This document shows, one piece after another, positions 51,824-60,428 of a stretch of DNA of 64,000 nt. The position numbers were made by a program, and so were the translations under genes. Where the stretch lies: positions 3,100,001 through 3,164,000 of the forward strand of contig OY762941.1 in assembly GCA_963666995.1 (NCBI GenBank), given 5' to 3'. The DNA is from Syntrophobacter sp963666995. GTDB taxonomy: Bacteria; Desulfobacterota; Syntrophobacteria; Syntrophobacterales; Syntrophobacteraceae. Numbering within the stretch: position 1 is the first letter of the stretch; every line of letters begins with the position of its first letter. The notes under the pieces are model-generated. The model did no database searches, was not told where the DNA came from, and worked only from the letters and a program-made list of their open reading frames with translations.

Positions 51824-52231
51824 TTAAGCAGTGTGCTTTCTGAAGCACGCGATGAGAGCTATCTGGGGTAGCTCCGCCAACGTTTCGGTGGATATCTGCG
51901 ACGGTTCGATATAATTGATGTTGTTCCGCTGGGTGAGCAAACGGATGGATTCCATCACCTTCGGAATATCCACTCCGTTCGGACAGCGGACCAGGCATTC
52001 AGAGCAGGCGGCGCAGATCCACGGAGTATTGCTCGCAATCACGCGATCCCGCAGACGGAGCCGGCACATATGGATGAACTTTCGCGGAACGATATCCATA
52101 TGATCGCCCATCGGGCAGACAGCGGAGCAGGTGCCGCACTGGATGCACTTAAAGATGTCAATGCCGCTGGTCTTTCTCACCTTTCTGGCAAATGAATGGT
52201 CAAAGGTTGTTTCCGTTATCGGGATCACCAT
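51824..52231 (-). CDS. hdrC: HdrC-like 2[4Fe-4S] ferredoxin subunit
   Basis: A 135-residue iron-sulfur protein with two classic motifs, CIQCGTCSAVCPMG and CAACSECLVRCPNG, spaced as in HdrC. There is no membrane segment. AGGAG lies about 8 bases before the ATG. It relays electrons to HdrB. The HdrCB pair sits directly after citryl-CoA lyase on the same strand, and no HdrA is adjacent, although the QmoAB-type HdrA proteins are about 2 kb away. Confidence 0.88.
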   Translation of the reverse strand: MVIPITETTFDHSFARKVRKTSGIDIFKCIQCGTCSAVCPMGDHMDIVPRKFIHMCRLRLRDRVIASNTPWICAACSECLVRCPNGVDIPKVMESIRLLTQRNNINYIEPSQISTETLAELPQIALIACFRKHTA

Positions 52232-52353
52232 CGAGGCTCCTCTCTCTGCCGGATGCGCCGTCCGGGTCGCGGACGGCGCTCATCCTCCGTGAAGAATCTC
52301 ACAGTGGAGCGGCTTTGCCCGGGCAGGCATCGCTTCGTCTTCCGCCCTGGAGA

Positions 52354-53148
52354 TTATGCTTTCGACCCGGACGGCACTTTCTTGTCTTCCGGTCCGGCAT
52401 ACACGTGTTTTTTGGTGTCGATGTGCCTCATGGGCGACATGGTGGTCTGTTCTTCATAGATATGAGCCACCAGCCCCGGAACTCTGGCCATGATAAAGAA
52501 GGCATTGGCAAGTTCCGGAGCGAACCCCATTTCACAAAGGATGGCTGCTATCGCCCCATCCACATTGATGGGCAGTCTCCTGCCGCTGCTCTTCTCGATT
52601 TCATCGGCCAGGGCATTGGCCATGGCCACGTATTCGCCTGCGATCTTCAGATCGGATGCGATCCCGAAGAGCCGCGACGTCCTTGGATCACTCGTGTGGA
52701 TGCGATGCCCGAAACCGGGGAGTTTCCTCTTCTTCTCTTTGCTTTCCCGGACTACGGTGGCCGCCATTTCGTGTTCCGGCACGCCGGCCTCTTTCTTTCG
52801 CTTGACCGCGTCAAGGAACATCCTCATGGAATTCTCAATAGCGCCCCCGTGAAACCTCGATATGGCGAGTATGCCGCCGGCAAGCGCTGCATTGAGGGGT
52901 GATCCGGTGGATGCGATTGTCCTCGCCGTTATGCAGGACGGAGGTGTCACCCCGTGGTCTATCGAGGCAACCAACATCGCCTCCAGCATCTTTGCCGCGC
53001 GCTCATCGGGTAATTCCCCCCTGATGGTGAGATAGACCACCTGCGGGAACGTTACTTTTCCTATGAGTTCATCAATCCTGTAGCCCCTGAGAGTCAGCTT
53101 GTTCGGCTCAACCTTCGTAATCGATGTCTTCCAGATCTCATCTTTCAT
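52354..53148 (-). CDS. Citryl-CoA lyase-like protein (citrate synthase fold)
   Basis: A 264-residue single-domain protein resembling the C-terminal lyase domain of ATP-citrate lyase and free-standing citryl-CoA lyase. It is shorter than citrate synthase (about 370-430). Catalytic landmarks are His in SRFHGGAIENSM, His and Arg in PGFGHRIHTSDPR, and Asp in PINVDGAIAAIL, followed by FIMARVPGLVAHIYEE. Citryl-CoA lyase cleaves citryl-CoA to acetyl-CoA and oxaloacetate, or the reverse. It lies 22 bases after a SucD-like gene, so the CoA ligase next door may supply citryl-CoA. A related acyl-CoA substrate is also possible. Confidence 0.82.
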   Translation of the reverse strand: MKDEIWKTSITKVEPNKLTLRGYRIDELIGKVTFPQVVYLTIRGELPDERAAKMLEAMLVASIDHGVTPPSCITARTIASTGSPLNAALAGGILAISRFHGGAIENSMRMFLDAVKRKKEAGVPEHEMAATVVRESKEKKRKLPGFGHRIHTSDPRTSRLFGIASDLKIAGEYVAMANALADEIEKSSGRRLPINVDGAIAAILCEMGFAPELANAFFIMARVPGLVAHIYEEQTTMSPMRHIDTKKHVYAGPEDKKVPSGSKA

Positions 53149-53170
53149 GCTCGTAATCTCCCAATAAGCG

Positions 53171-54073
53171 TCATCCGATCTTCTTCAGCACTTCTTTGGC
53201 AACGTTAGGGATGCTGTCAAAATCATCGACCACGTAAGCCCCGGCTTCACGCAACCTCTTGACCTTCCCCTCATGGGTCCCGCGCCCTCCCTCGATGATC
53301 GCTCCCGCATGAGAAAAGCGAGTCCCTGATTTCGCTTTTGCACCGCCGATGTAGGCGATGAGCGGTTTTGTAAATTCACCGCGCTCCATAAGTTCCGCCA
53401 CTCTCTCTTCCTGAGAGCCGCCGATCTCTCCGAACATCACCACGGCTTCGGTCTCTTCGTCGTTCTGGAACATCCGGATGGCATCCGGGTGAGGGGTTCC
53501 GACAACCGAGTCTCCGCCAACATGGACGATCGTACTCAGGCCAATCCCCTCTCGACTGAGGTAGTACGAGATGGCGGACGTCATCCCGCCGCTCCTTGAT
53601 GTCACTCCGACATGCCCGGGCCTGAACCACTCCCTGGCCGATTGAGCTTTGCCGCCGATCATTCCCAGGACCGCCTTTCCGGGAGTTATCACCCCAAGCG
53701 TATTCGGTCCGACGAACCTGGCTCCCTTTCGTTTTGCCCTCTCGGCAATCTCGAGAACGTCGTAGACGGGGACCCTGTCAGGGACGATGACGAGCGTCTT
53801 GACGTCCGCATCGAGGGCCTCCATGGCAGCATCCTTGACGAGCGCCGCCGGGATAAACAGGACGCTCACATCGATTGAACCCTCGGACTCCACTGCTTCC
53901 TTCACCGTATCGTAGACGGGAATGCCATGGACGGTCTGTCCCTTCTTCCCGGGCGCAACGCCTGCGACAACGTTCGTACCGTAATCCTTCATGAGTTCTG
54001 CACGCACCGAGCCTTCTCTGCCGGTGATCCCCTGAATCACCACTTTCATTTTCTCGTCAATCAGAATGGACAT
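53171..54073 (-). CDS. sucD: SucD-like CoA ligase alpha subunit
   Basis: A 300-residue protein with the CoA-binding Rossmann start (VVIQGITGREGSVRAELM), GPNTLGVITPGKA, SRSGGMTSAISYYLS and the phospho-histidine loop RFSHAGAIIEGGRGT. This layout makes it a full alpha subunit of succinyl-CoA synthetase or its citryl-CoA synthetase relatives. It forms the catalytic pair with the SucC-like protein 3 bases upstream. The adjacent citryl-CoA lyase leaves succinate, citrate or both as possible substrates. Confidence 0.87.
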   Translation of the reverse strand: MSILIDEKMKVVIQGITGREGSVRAELMKDYGTNVVAGVAPGKKGQTVHGIPVYDTVKEAVESEGSIDVSVLFIPAALVKDAAMEALDADVKTLVIVPDRVPVYDVLEIAERAKRKGARFVGPNTLGVITPGKAVLGMIGGKAQSAREWFRPGHVGVTSRSGGMTSAISYYLSREGIGLSTIVHVGGDSVVGTPHPDAIRMFQNDEETEAVVMFGEIGGSQEERVAELMERGEFTKPLIAYIGGAKAKSGTRFSHAGAIIEGGRGTHEGKVKRLREAGAYVVDDFDSIPNVAKEVLKKIG

Positions 54074-54076
54074 GAT

Positions 54077-55627
54077 TCACTCCCCGCTCTTTACGGCTTC
54101 ATCCAAGCCGTGAATTGGAAGATCGATGGTTATGGCGCCGTTCCCGTGAAATCCACACGCCAGTTCACAGGCGAGGCATTCGGTACACTTTCCCTTACGG
54201 GCATCTTCGGGAGAGATCGCCAGAACCGGTTTTCCCTCTTCAAGCTTCAGGATTTTGGGAGTGCATGCTGCAATGCATGGTTTCCCCGTGCAGCCGGTGC
54301 ATCTGTCGTGATCGATACGGATTTCTCCGGTAACGGTGGCGAATGCGTAGGAGCCGGGAGGAGGTGTGGTGCGGCCTGGTTTTGAATCGAGGGGTGCTTT
54401 GGAATAATCCCAGGAGTCGACCAGCTTTCTCAATCGCTCCGCACAGACGGCCGCAGGTGTGTCGCGACCATAGGCCTCGACCTTTCCCGGCAGATCCGCC
54501 GTGTAGGTGTGGAGTATCTGCATGGCGAGTTCCTCGGAATTCCCCCCGAGGCGAATCACGGCAGGTACGCTGAGGCCCATCTCACGGAATGCCTTGACAA
54601 GCCCTCTCGCGGAATGGAACTGTTCCTGGCTCGCCACTCCCGATCCTGAGGCAAAGTAAGCCGTTATGTTCTTTTGAGAGAGGATGATTTTTGCCGCGCG
54701 ATAGACTTTGGAAGCGGAAGGGTTCCCGCTGGTATCGCAGAAATTGGCGAGCTTGAAACCTTTGCCGGTCAGGGCATCCATGGACATCATGGAGCCGCCG
54801 CCCCCGGCCCCGTGGAACCCGACATAACCTTCCGCGGGATCGAGTTCCTGTTGCATCTGGAAGAAGTAAAAGGTCCCCCGATGGTCCTTCGCCTCCACCT
54901 GATAGGCGACCTTCTCGAGCGGGGTCGCCGGTCTGTCGAATTCACGCGCGATTTCGATTCCCAATTCGGGATGGCGGTAAACCGCATAGTCGTCGATTAC
55001 GACGTGGCAATCGGCGGCGACAATCTGCCCCTGCTTCGTGAGAACGAGAGGGTTGATTTCAGCGGATCTTGCTTCGGTGTCTTTGCACACCCGGTAGAAG
55101 GCTACGAGGAAAGCGGAGAGCTTCTTTTGCAGATCCCCGCGTATATCCAGCTTCCTCAATATATCCAGTGCGTTGTAGCCTCTTATCCCGCCGGCGATGT
55201 CTACGAACTGCTTCACCACGGATTCGGGAAAGCTTTGTGCGATTTCTTCAATTCCGGAACCGCCTCTTGAGCTGAAAATAATTATGGGGCACTGTGCGGC
55301 ATCATTCAGGATCAAGCCCAGGTAGAACTCCCGCTCTATATCGAGTTTTTCCTCTACCAGGACCTCCCGGACATTGAACCCTTTTATCTGCATGCCCAAA
55401 ACTTTTTCCGTAGCCTTCGCGGCCTCCTCCGGACCATGAGCGAACTGCACTCCTCCGGACTGTGCTCTGCCCGTTGTCCATGTCTGGGCCTTTATAACAA
55501 CCGGTCCTCCAAGTTCACGGGCTATCTCGGCGGCTTCCTCCCTTGTGGCGGCCCGCCTGCCCCTGGGTGTCGCAATGCCTCCCTTTTTCAGCAGTTCTTT
55601 TCCCTGGTACTCAAAAAGCTTGGCCAT
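54077..55627 (-). CDS. sucC: SucC-like CoA ligase beta subunit fused to a 2[4Fe-4S] ferredoxin domain
   Basis: A 516-residue protein. Residues 1 to about 400 follow the SucC pattern: an ATP-grasp start (LFEYQGKELLKKGGIATP), then EARSAEINPLVL for metal binding, then GGSMMSMDALTGKGFKLANF at the ligase interface. SucC usually stops near 390. Here a linker (SKPGRTTPPPG) leads to about 90 residues with two iron-sulfur motifs, CTGCTGKPCIAAC and CTECLACELACG, separated by about 30 residues. The reading frame is continuous. A CoA ligase carrying a ferredoxin domain is unusual. It may couple nucleotide-linked CoA-ester chemistry to ferredoxin or tether the Kor, Frd or Hdr partners. Confidence 0.9.
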   Translation of the reverse strand: MAKLFEYQGKELLKKGGIATPRGRRAATREEAAEIARELGGPVVIKAQTWTTGRAQSGGVQFAHGPEEAAKATEKVLGMQIKGFNVREVLVEEKLDIEREFYLGLILNDAAQCPIIIFSSRGGSGIEEIAQSFPESVVKQFVDIAGGIRGYNALDILRKLDIRGDLQKKLSAFLVAFYRVCKDTEARSAEINPLVLTKQGQIVAADCHVVIDDYAVYRHPELGIEIAREFDRPATPLEKVAYQVEAKDHRGTFYFFQMQQELDPAEGYVGFHGAGGGGSMMSMDALTGKGFKLANFCDTSGNPSASKVYRAAKIILSQKNITAYFASGSGVASQEQFHSARGLVKAFREMGLSVPAVIRLGGNSEELAMQILHTYTADLPGKVEAYGRDTPAAVCAERLRKLVDSWDYSKAPLDSKPGRTTPPPGSYAFATVTGEIRIDHDRCTGCTGKPCIAACTPKILKLEEGKPVLAISPEDARKGKCTECLACELACGFHGNGAITIDLPIHGLDEAVKSGE

Positions 55628-55698
55628 TTCCGTTCCTTCCTCGTTTTGCCGGCCCTTACCGGCGGCTGTCGCTCATCTGCCCGGTCAGGCTCATGTAA

Positions 55699-56559
55699 CT
55701 AATCTTCGATGATCACCGTGGCCTTGCGCGGTTCAAGACAACAACACGGCCTTGCGCTGACAATCCGGACTCCACTTGCTCTCAAGGGTCCCACCTTCAT
55801 GAAAGTCCCGAGAACGGTCGTTCCGCCGCCCAGGCCAAGCGCGCCCACCTGGGTGGAGTTGAGAAGATCGGTTACCCTGGACTCAAGAGGGCTCTGGACG
55901 TTCAGGTCGCCATCCTTCATGGCCTCAAGCATCATTCCTGACGCTTCCACATGCGACCTTCCTACACCGATGGCTATGGTGCACGGAGTACACCCCAGAA
56001 TTTTCACGGCGTTGGTCATCCAGGCGCAAGCTTCGCCAAGAACGACGTCGATGCTCCGCTTGTGGAAGACGCGGAGCGTCGTGGACCTTATTTCGGGCCC
56101 TCCGCCGAGCAGCAGGACCGTGACCTTGAGGTTCTTTCCGGGTATTTCCTTAATGAACAGGGGGGCAGGCAACACCTCCGCGGGGTCCTCATACAGGCCG
56201 AGCGATTGCTCGATCCTTTCGACATCGTTGCCTTTTATGGCCATCGGCCTACCCGGCATGGTCCTCAGACCCCGGGCAATCCCGCGCTTCACTGCTCCGA
56301 TCCATCCTCCGGGCAGCAATGCCTCCTCGCCCACTTCGATGATTACATGGGGGATACCGGTATCGTCGCAGAGTGGCGAGGTGTTCTTTTCTGCAATTTC
56401 AGCATTTTCGAGGATTCGTTCGAGCGCCCATTTCGCGTTCTCGTTCTTTTCCCTGGATATGACTTTGCGGTAAGCTTCAAACTGATCCGCGCGAAATGAG
56501 GTGCCGGCTTTTATGAGGCAGGCGCTGACCGAAGATTGGATTTTCTCCAGATCGAGCAT
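55699..56559 (-). CDS. Class I fumarate hydratase, alpha subunit
   Basis: A 286-residue [4Fe-4S] hydratase subunit. It has SPLCDDTGIPHVIIEVG with the first cluster Cys, then LGGGPEIRSTTLRV, then LGCTPCTIAIGVGRSHVEAS and a third Cys in ARPCCCLEPRK near the C-terminus. It interconverts fumarate and malate with the beta subunit encoded 47 bases upstream. Two-subunit class I enzymes are the anaerobic form. CAGGAG precedes the ATG. Confidence 0.88.
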   Translation of the reverse strand: MLDLEKIQSSVSACLIKAGTSFRADQFEAYRKVISREKNENAKWALERILENAEIAEKNTSPLCDDTGIPHVIIEVGEEALLPGGWIGAVKRGIARGLRTMPGRPMAIKGNDVERIEQSLGLYEDPAEVLPAPLFIKEIPGKNLKVTVLLLGGGPEIRSTTLRVFHKRSIDVVLGEACAWMTNAVKILGCTPCTIAIGVGRSHVEASGMMLEAMKDGDLNVQSPLESRVTDLLNSTQVGALGLGGGTTVLGTFMKVGPLRASGVRIVSARPCCCLEPRKATVIIED

Positions 56560-56606
56560 CTTTCGACTCCTGTGGTCCCGCCATGCTGGCGGCGCCTGGA
56601 AGATGG

Positions 56607-57116
56607 TTATCCGAAAATAGTTTCCCCATGGGCTGCAGCCACAATGGCCGGAAAATTCTTCACATTCACTTCGTAGAGAGCTTCCATGCCCTCGTTGGGA
56701 AAGGCCGCAATCCGGTACGAGATGATTTTGTCGGAGAAGAGAGCGGTCACGGGGGGGGTGATGGCAAAAACGGAACGGTGCAGTTTGAGCGCCTGTATTG
56801 TCTCGGGGGCGATCGCACCCTTCCCGACGTGAAGCCTGACCCCTGCCTTTGACAGCATCGGCATGCTCCCCTCTATTTCGACTTTGTTGCTCGAAGTGGG
56901 TCCGATCCCGGCGGGGCTGAAGGCAGTGTGGAAAATGACGGCTCCTTCCAGGTCTACGCCGATGCTTGCCAGATCATTCGCCTCGATGAGCGAAACAAGC
57001 TTTGGAAGAACGGCGTCCCGTCCACAAAAGATGATCCCGTCCAACTCGATCTGATCGCCCACTCTCATCCGATCCACGTCGGCGTCGCTTACTGGGGTTT
57101 TTAGCCGTACGAGCAT
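56607..57116 (-). CDS. Class I fumarate hydratase, beta subunit
   Basis: A 169-residue protein, start at 57116 after GGAGGCAAC. The upstream extension of the frame overlaps frdB and is rejected. Landmarks are LRVGDQIELDG-type RVGDQIELDGIIFCGRDA, GAVIFHTAFSPAG and PTSSNKVEI, with GKGAIAPET later. These are typical of the fumarase/tartrate dehydratase beta family. It pairs with the alpha subunit, and starts 12 bases after frdB. Confidence 0.9.
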   Translation of the reverse strand: MLVRLKTPVSDADVDRMRVGDQIELDGIIFCGRDAVLPKLVSLIEANDLASIGVDLEGAVIFHTAFSPAGIGPTSSNKVEIEGSMPMLSKAGVRLHVGKGAIAPETIQALKLHRSVFAITPPVTALFSDKIISYRIAAFPNEGMEALYEVNVKNFPAIVAAAHGETIFG

Positions 57117-57127
57117 GTTGCCTCCGT

Positions 57128-57829
57128 TTAAACAGATGCGCCCTTCGTCGCCTGAAGTTCCTGGAACATCTGTGATAGGGTTGCTTGATCCGTCTGTTTC
57201 AACTGCTCCAGTTCCTTGCGGAACCTGCTCCCTTTGATTTCGTCCAATCGGTTTGCCAGCGTGGGGGAGGGGGGCAGAACGCGCATTCCATAGATGCGGC
57301 GCACCAACATGGCAATATTGAAAGGACTCAGTTCGGCAGGGCATCTGACCGCACACATCCCGCACATCAGGCACTCCATGGAAAGTTCGACAGCCAGTGC
57401 CAGGTCTCCGCGCATGACGGCCGCCACGTAGTCCATGACTTCAAGTCCCATCGGACAGGCCTTCGAGCACGTGCCGCACTGCAGGCAGCGCATCGTCTCG
57501 GGATAGAGCGCGGTTATATCGGAGTCCTTCGCCGAGATGGTCTTTATGCTGTAGACGGCTCGATTGGCTGGGACATAGGGCAACTGGGTCAGGTACATGT
57601 CGGGTTCCACCTGAGTCTGGCAGGCAAGCCCCGTCTTGAGTTTGTAGTCCCCTTTCATGCGATAGATGGTGACGCAGGCCCCGCACACGCCGCCTCGGCA
57701 TCCGCAACCTCGCTTGAGACTGTATCCGGCGAATTCGATTGCCTTGAGGATCGTCAGTCCCGACGGAACCTCATATTTCCGCCCCATGATGTACACCGGG
57801 ATCATTTTGATGATGTCTTCGTTGAGCAT
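57128..57829 (-). CDS. frdB: Fumarate reductase / succinate dehydrogenase iron-sulfur subunit
   Basis: A 233-residue Fe-S protein. The N-terminal [2Fe-2S] region has KRGCGCRGGVCGAC and a later LACQTQ Cys. The C-terminal half has CLQCGTCSKACP and CLMCGMCAVRCP clusters. It carries electrons between FrdA and a partner. No cytochrome-b anchor gene (FrdC/SdhC) is adjacent, so the partner may be HdrCB, Qmo or a soluble carrier. It lies 12 bases after frdA. Confidence 0.9.
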   Translation of the reverse strand: MLNEDIIKMIPVYIMGRKYEVPSGLTILKAIEFAGYSLKRGCGCRGGVCGACVTIYRMKGDYKLKTGLACQTQVEPDMYLTQLPYVPANRAVYSIKTISAKDSDITALYPETMRCLQCGTCSKACPMGLEVMDYVAAVMRGDLALAVELSMECLMCGMCAVRCPAELSPFNIAMLVRRIYGMRVLPPSPTLANRLDEIKGSRFRKELEQLKQTDQATLSQMFQELQATKGASV

Positions 57830-57841
57830 GGCTGATCCTCT

Positions 57842-59476
57842 CTAGCAGCTCCGGGAGTGTTGAACGGTACTTAGAGCCTTTTCAAACCGGTAGTCGGGAA
57901 GCAACATGGGGGAGACGTCCTCCGAGGTGATGTTCGCCTCTTTGAGCAGACGATCGTGGGCCTTGACGTGTTCCAGGGTGGGTGTCCCCAACCGGACGTC
58001 CCCGATCTTCTCCGCCATGCTGATTCCGGCTCTCCGGCCGAAGACGAATATATCCACCAGTGAGTTGGAACCCAGGCGATTGTGTCCGTGAACGCCGCCG
58101 GCCACCTCGCCGGCCATGTAGAGATTCGGGATATTCGTTTCTCCCTGGGCGTTGATTCGGACACCCCCGTTCTGGTAATGCTGGGTCGGATAGACCAGGA
58201 TGGGCTGTTTGGTGGGATCGATCCCGTATTTCATGTACCTGCTTTGGATGCCCGCAAACCTGTGAACGAACGTGCCTTCTCCGCATAAAATGTCGATCAT
58301 CGGGGTGTCCAGCCACACGCCCATCATTGCCGTCGGCGTGACCACCCCCTTGCCTCTGTCCCCGCATTCGCGGATGATTGCCGATGACAGCGCATCCCGG
58401 GTTTCGAGCCTGTCCACGAACAGGCCCCCTTCGACGTTCACGACCTGGGCCCCCTGGGCCCTTAAAGCTTCGGAAATCAGCAATCCAAGCATCTGCTCGG
58501 GCCATGCGACTCCGGTCGGGTGATACTGGATGTAGCCTATGTAGATCAACTGCGCTCCCGCCCGGTATGCCATCACGATCCCGTCGGCAGTGGCCCCGTA
58601 GTGATTGGAGGTGGGGAAACCCTGGATGTGCAGGCGGCCTATGCCCCCCGTGGCGATGAGGGTCGTTTTGGCCTGAACGACTATGTACTGCTCGGTGTCA
58701 AAGTTATACAGGACTGCCCCGGCGCACTGGCCCCGGTCGTCCAGCAGGAGTTCGACGGCGGGACTGAACTCGAGGACCTCGATCTGCTGGTTTCGCACTT
58801 CGTCGCAGAGCACCCGCATGATCTCGAGGCCGGTGAGATCCTTTATGGAGTGCGATCGTCTTCTGGAGTGTCCCGCGGGCATGTGGGTGAAGTAGTTGCC
58901 GTCGGGCCTTCGGTCGAAGTTAACTCCGAGACCGGTAAGCCAGTCGACAATGAAGGGAGCATCGCAGACGAGGGCTTCGACAAGTTCGGGAATGTTCTTG
59001 AACCTGCCTCCGGCCATGGTATCGATATAATGAATAACGGGGGAATCCTCGGGCAATGTTGCGGCTCCGATTCCGCCCTCGGCCATGATCGTGTTGGAAT
59101 CTCCGAGCCTGAGCTTGGTGGCGAGCAACACCCTGGCGCCATGTTCTTTGGCCGTCAGGGCGGCAGTAACCCCGGCCCCTCCGCTTCCGATGATGAGGAC
59201 GTCCGTCTTGAATTCCTGTTTTTTAAGGTCCACATGCTTGAAATCGAGCCTGCTGGGAGATTCCAGGAGATGAACCAGTTCCTCGGGAGCGAGGTCTCCT
59301 TTGTTTGCTCCGAACCGGATCTCCCTCTTTTTGGCCGATCGGAAGTCCGGATGGTATGTTTCAAGCAGTGCGTTCTTTTCAACCGGAGTCAAGCGGGGGA
59401 AGTTTATCCCGACCCGCGTGCTTCGTGTGGCCTCAACTCGTTCGATTGATCCCATCATTTCCAATGGATAGGCCAT
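57842..59476 (-). CDS. frdA: Fumarate reductase / succinate dehydrogenase flavoprotein
   Basis: A 544-residue FAD protein. FAD-binding residues start at about 93 (VLIIGSGGAGVTAALTA), preceded by an unusual 90-residue N-terminal extension. Further landmarks are TIMAEGGIGAAT, the substrate-site MPAGHSRRRSHS, IQYHPTGVAWPEQ, and the C-terminal YMAGEVAGGVHGHNRLGSNSL. Catalytic Arg and His positions appear present. It interconverts fumarate and succinate. It is the first gene of the cluster, behind a TTGACA/TATATA promoter, with GGAG 10 bases before the ATG. Confidence 0.9.
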   Translation of the reverse strand: MAYPLEMMGSIERVEATRSTRVGINFPRLTPVEKNALLETYHPDFRSAKKREIRFGANKGDLAPEELVHLLESPSRLDFKHVDLKKQEFKTDVLIIGSGGAGVTAALTAKEHGARVLLATKLRLGDSNTIMAEGGIGAATLPEDSPVIHYIDTMAGGRFKNIPELVEALVCDAPFIVDWLTGLGVNFDRRPDGNYFTHMPAGHSRRRSHSIKDLTGLEIMRVLCDEVRNQQIEVLEFSPAVELLLDDRGQCAGAVLYNFDTEQYIVVQAKTTLIATGGIGRLHIQGFPTSNHYGATADGIVMAYRAGAQLIYIGYIQYHPTGVAWPEQMLGLLISEALRAQGAQVVNVEGGLFVDRLETRDALSSAIIRECGDRGKGVVTPTAMMGVWLDTPMIDILCGEGTFVHRFAGIQSRYMKYGIDPTKQPILVYPTQHYQNGGVRINAQGETNIPNLYMAGEVAGGVHGHNRLGSNSLVDIFVFGRRAGISMAEKIGDVRLGTPTLEHVKAHDRLLKEANITSEDVSPMLLPDYRFEKALSTVQHSRSC

Positions 59477-59629
59477 GGTGATTCTGCTCCGTTCGAAGGC
59501 GTTATTGGCGACCCTCTCGTGTAGCGGGAGAGGGACAGGACTTCGCTTCTCAGCGCGGATACGATCTTCCTTCCAGGGACTGCTGCCGCATCAGTTGGAT
59601 CTACTTAAATAGATATCCACTTGTCTAGG

Positions 59630-59658
59630 TATATATACAAGCATTTCGCACATGTCAA
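59630..59658 (-). promoter_or_regulatory. Sigma-70-type promoter of the frd cluster
   Basis: On the minus strand TTGACA (59658-59653) is followed after 17 bases by TATATA (59635-59630), a near-consensus pair, giving a start around 59623 and a leader of about 147 bases to frdA. A small inverted repeat (CTTGT...ACAAG, about 59621-59641) overlaps the -10 element and could be a repressor site. Confidence 0.75.
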
Positions 59659-59702
59659 GCCAAAAATGACGATTCGGGAGTGACAAATCGTTCCGACCGG
59701 AC

Positions 59703-60317
59703 TCACTCCTGAATGCCGTCATTCTCCATGGACGTGAACATCGCAGCGCCTTCCTCTTCCTCCCTTGCCGGCCTGCTCTGAAGGTAATTCCGGGCGGCTT
59801 CGATCCCGGCTTCGAGTGCCTTCTTGTTCAGTTCCTCGGTCCCCTGGGGTACTCGCCTTATCACCGCTGCCTCCAGGCTGCTCAGAGAGACGGCGCCGGT
59901 GAGCGCCGAAAGCGCTCCGAGGGCCACGATGTTGGCGACCATCTCCTTTCCCAGTTTGTGCCTCGCGATTTCGGTAAAGGGGATCCCGATGGCCTTCGTT
60001 GTAGGAAGCTGCTTTACGAAGGTGGGGTCGACAATGAGGGTTCCCCCCGGTTTAAGGTCCAGAAAATACGAGTCGCAGGATTTTTGATTCATGGCGAGGA
60101 GGATGTCCGGTTTGATCGCCTTGGGATAGTCTATCTCCGTATCGCTGAGTATCACTTCGGCCTTACTCGCTCCGCCGCGTGCTTCCGGTCCATAGCTCTG
60201 AGTCTGACACACGCATTTTCCGTCATAGATCCCCGCGGCTTCCGCCAGGATTATCCCGGCCACAATCAATCCCTGCCCCCCCGAACCACTCAAACGAATC
60301 TCAAACCGCTCCGACAT
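59703..60317 (-). CDS. korC: 2-oxoacid:ferredoxin oxidoreductase gamma subunit
   Basis: A 204-residue gamma subunit. It has RLSGSGGQGLIVAGIILAEA at the start, then SYGPEARGGASKAEVIL and NIVALGALSALTG. It is part of the KorDABC set that oxidatively decarboxylates a 2-oxoacid, probably 2-oxoglutarate, to its acyl-CoA with ferredoxin, or works in reverse. The start at 60317 follows GAGG. It is the last gene of the kor unit, 111 bases after korB. Confidence 0.9.
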   Translation of the reverse strand: MSERFEIRLSGSGGQGLIVAGIILAEAAGIYDGKCVCQTQSYGPEARGGASKAEVILSDTEIDYPKAIKPDILLAMNQKSCDSYFLDLKPGGTLIVDPTFVKQLPTTKAIGIPFTEIARHKLGKEMVANIVALGALSALTGAVSLSSLEAAVIRRVPQGTEELNKKALEAGIEAARNYLQSRPAREEEEGAAMFTSMENDGIQE

Positions 60318-60428
60318 GATTAGTAATCCTCTATGGTGCAAACGACCGGGGTGTTCCTCCAGTCTCGTGAATGTTGCTTCCGCTCGAACAAAGGCCTGAA
60401 CGGGCCCTGTCGGTCGACGGCGCGCCGG

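Noticed and set aside
52354..53148. Canonical citrate synthase
   Set aside because: At 264 residues it is well short of citrate synthase and its conserved blocks match the lyase domain of ATP-citrate lyase/citryl-CoA lyase better.
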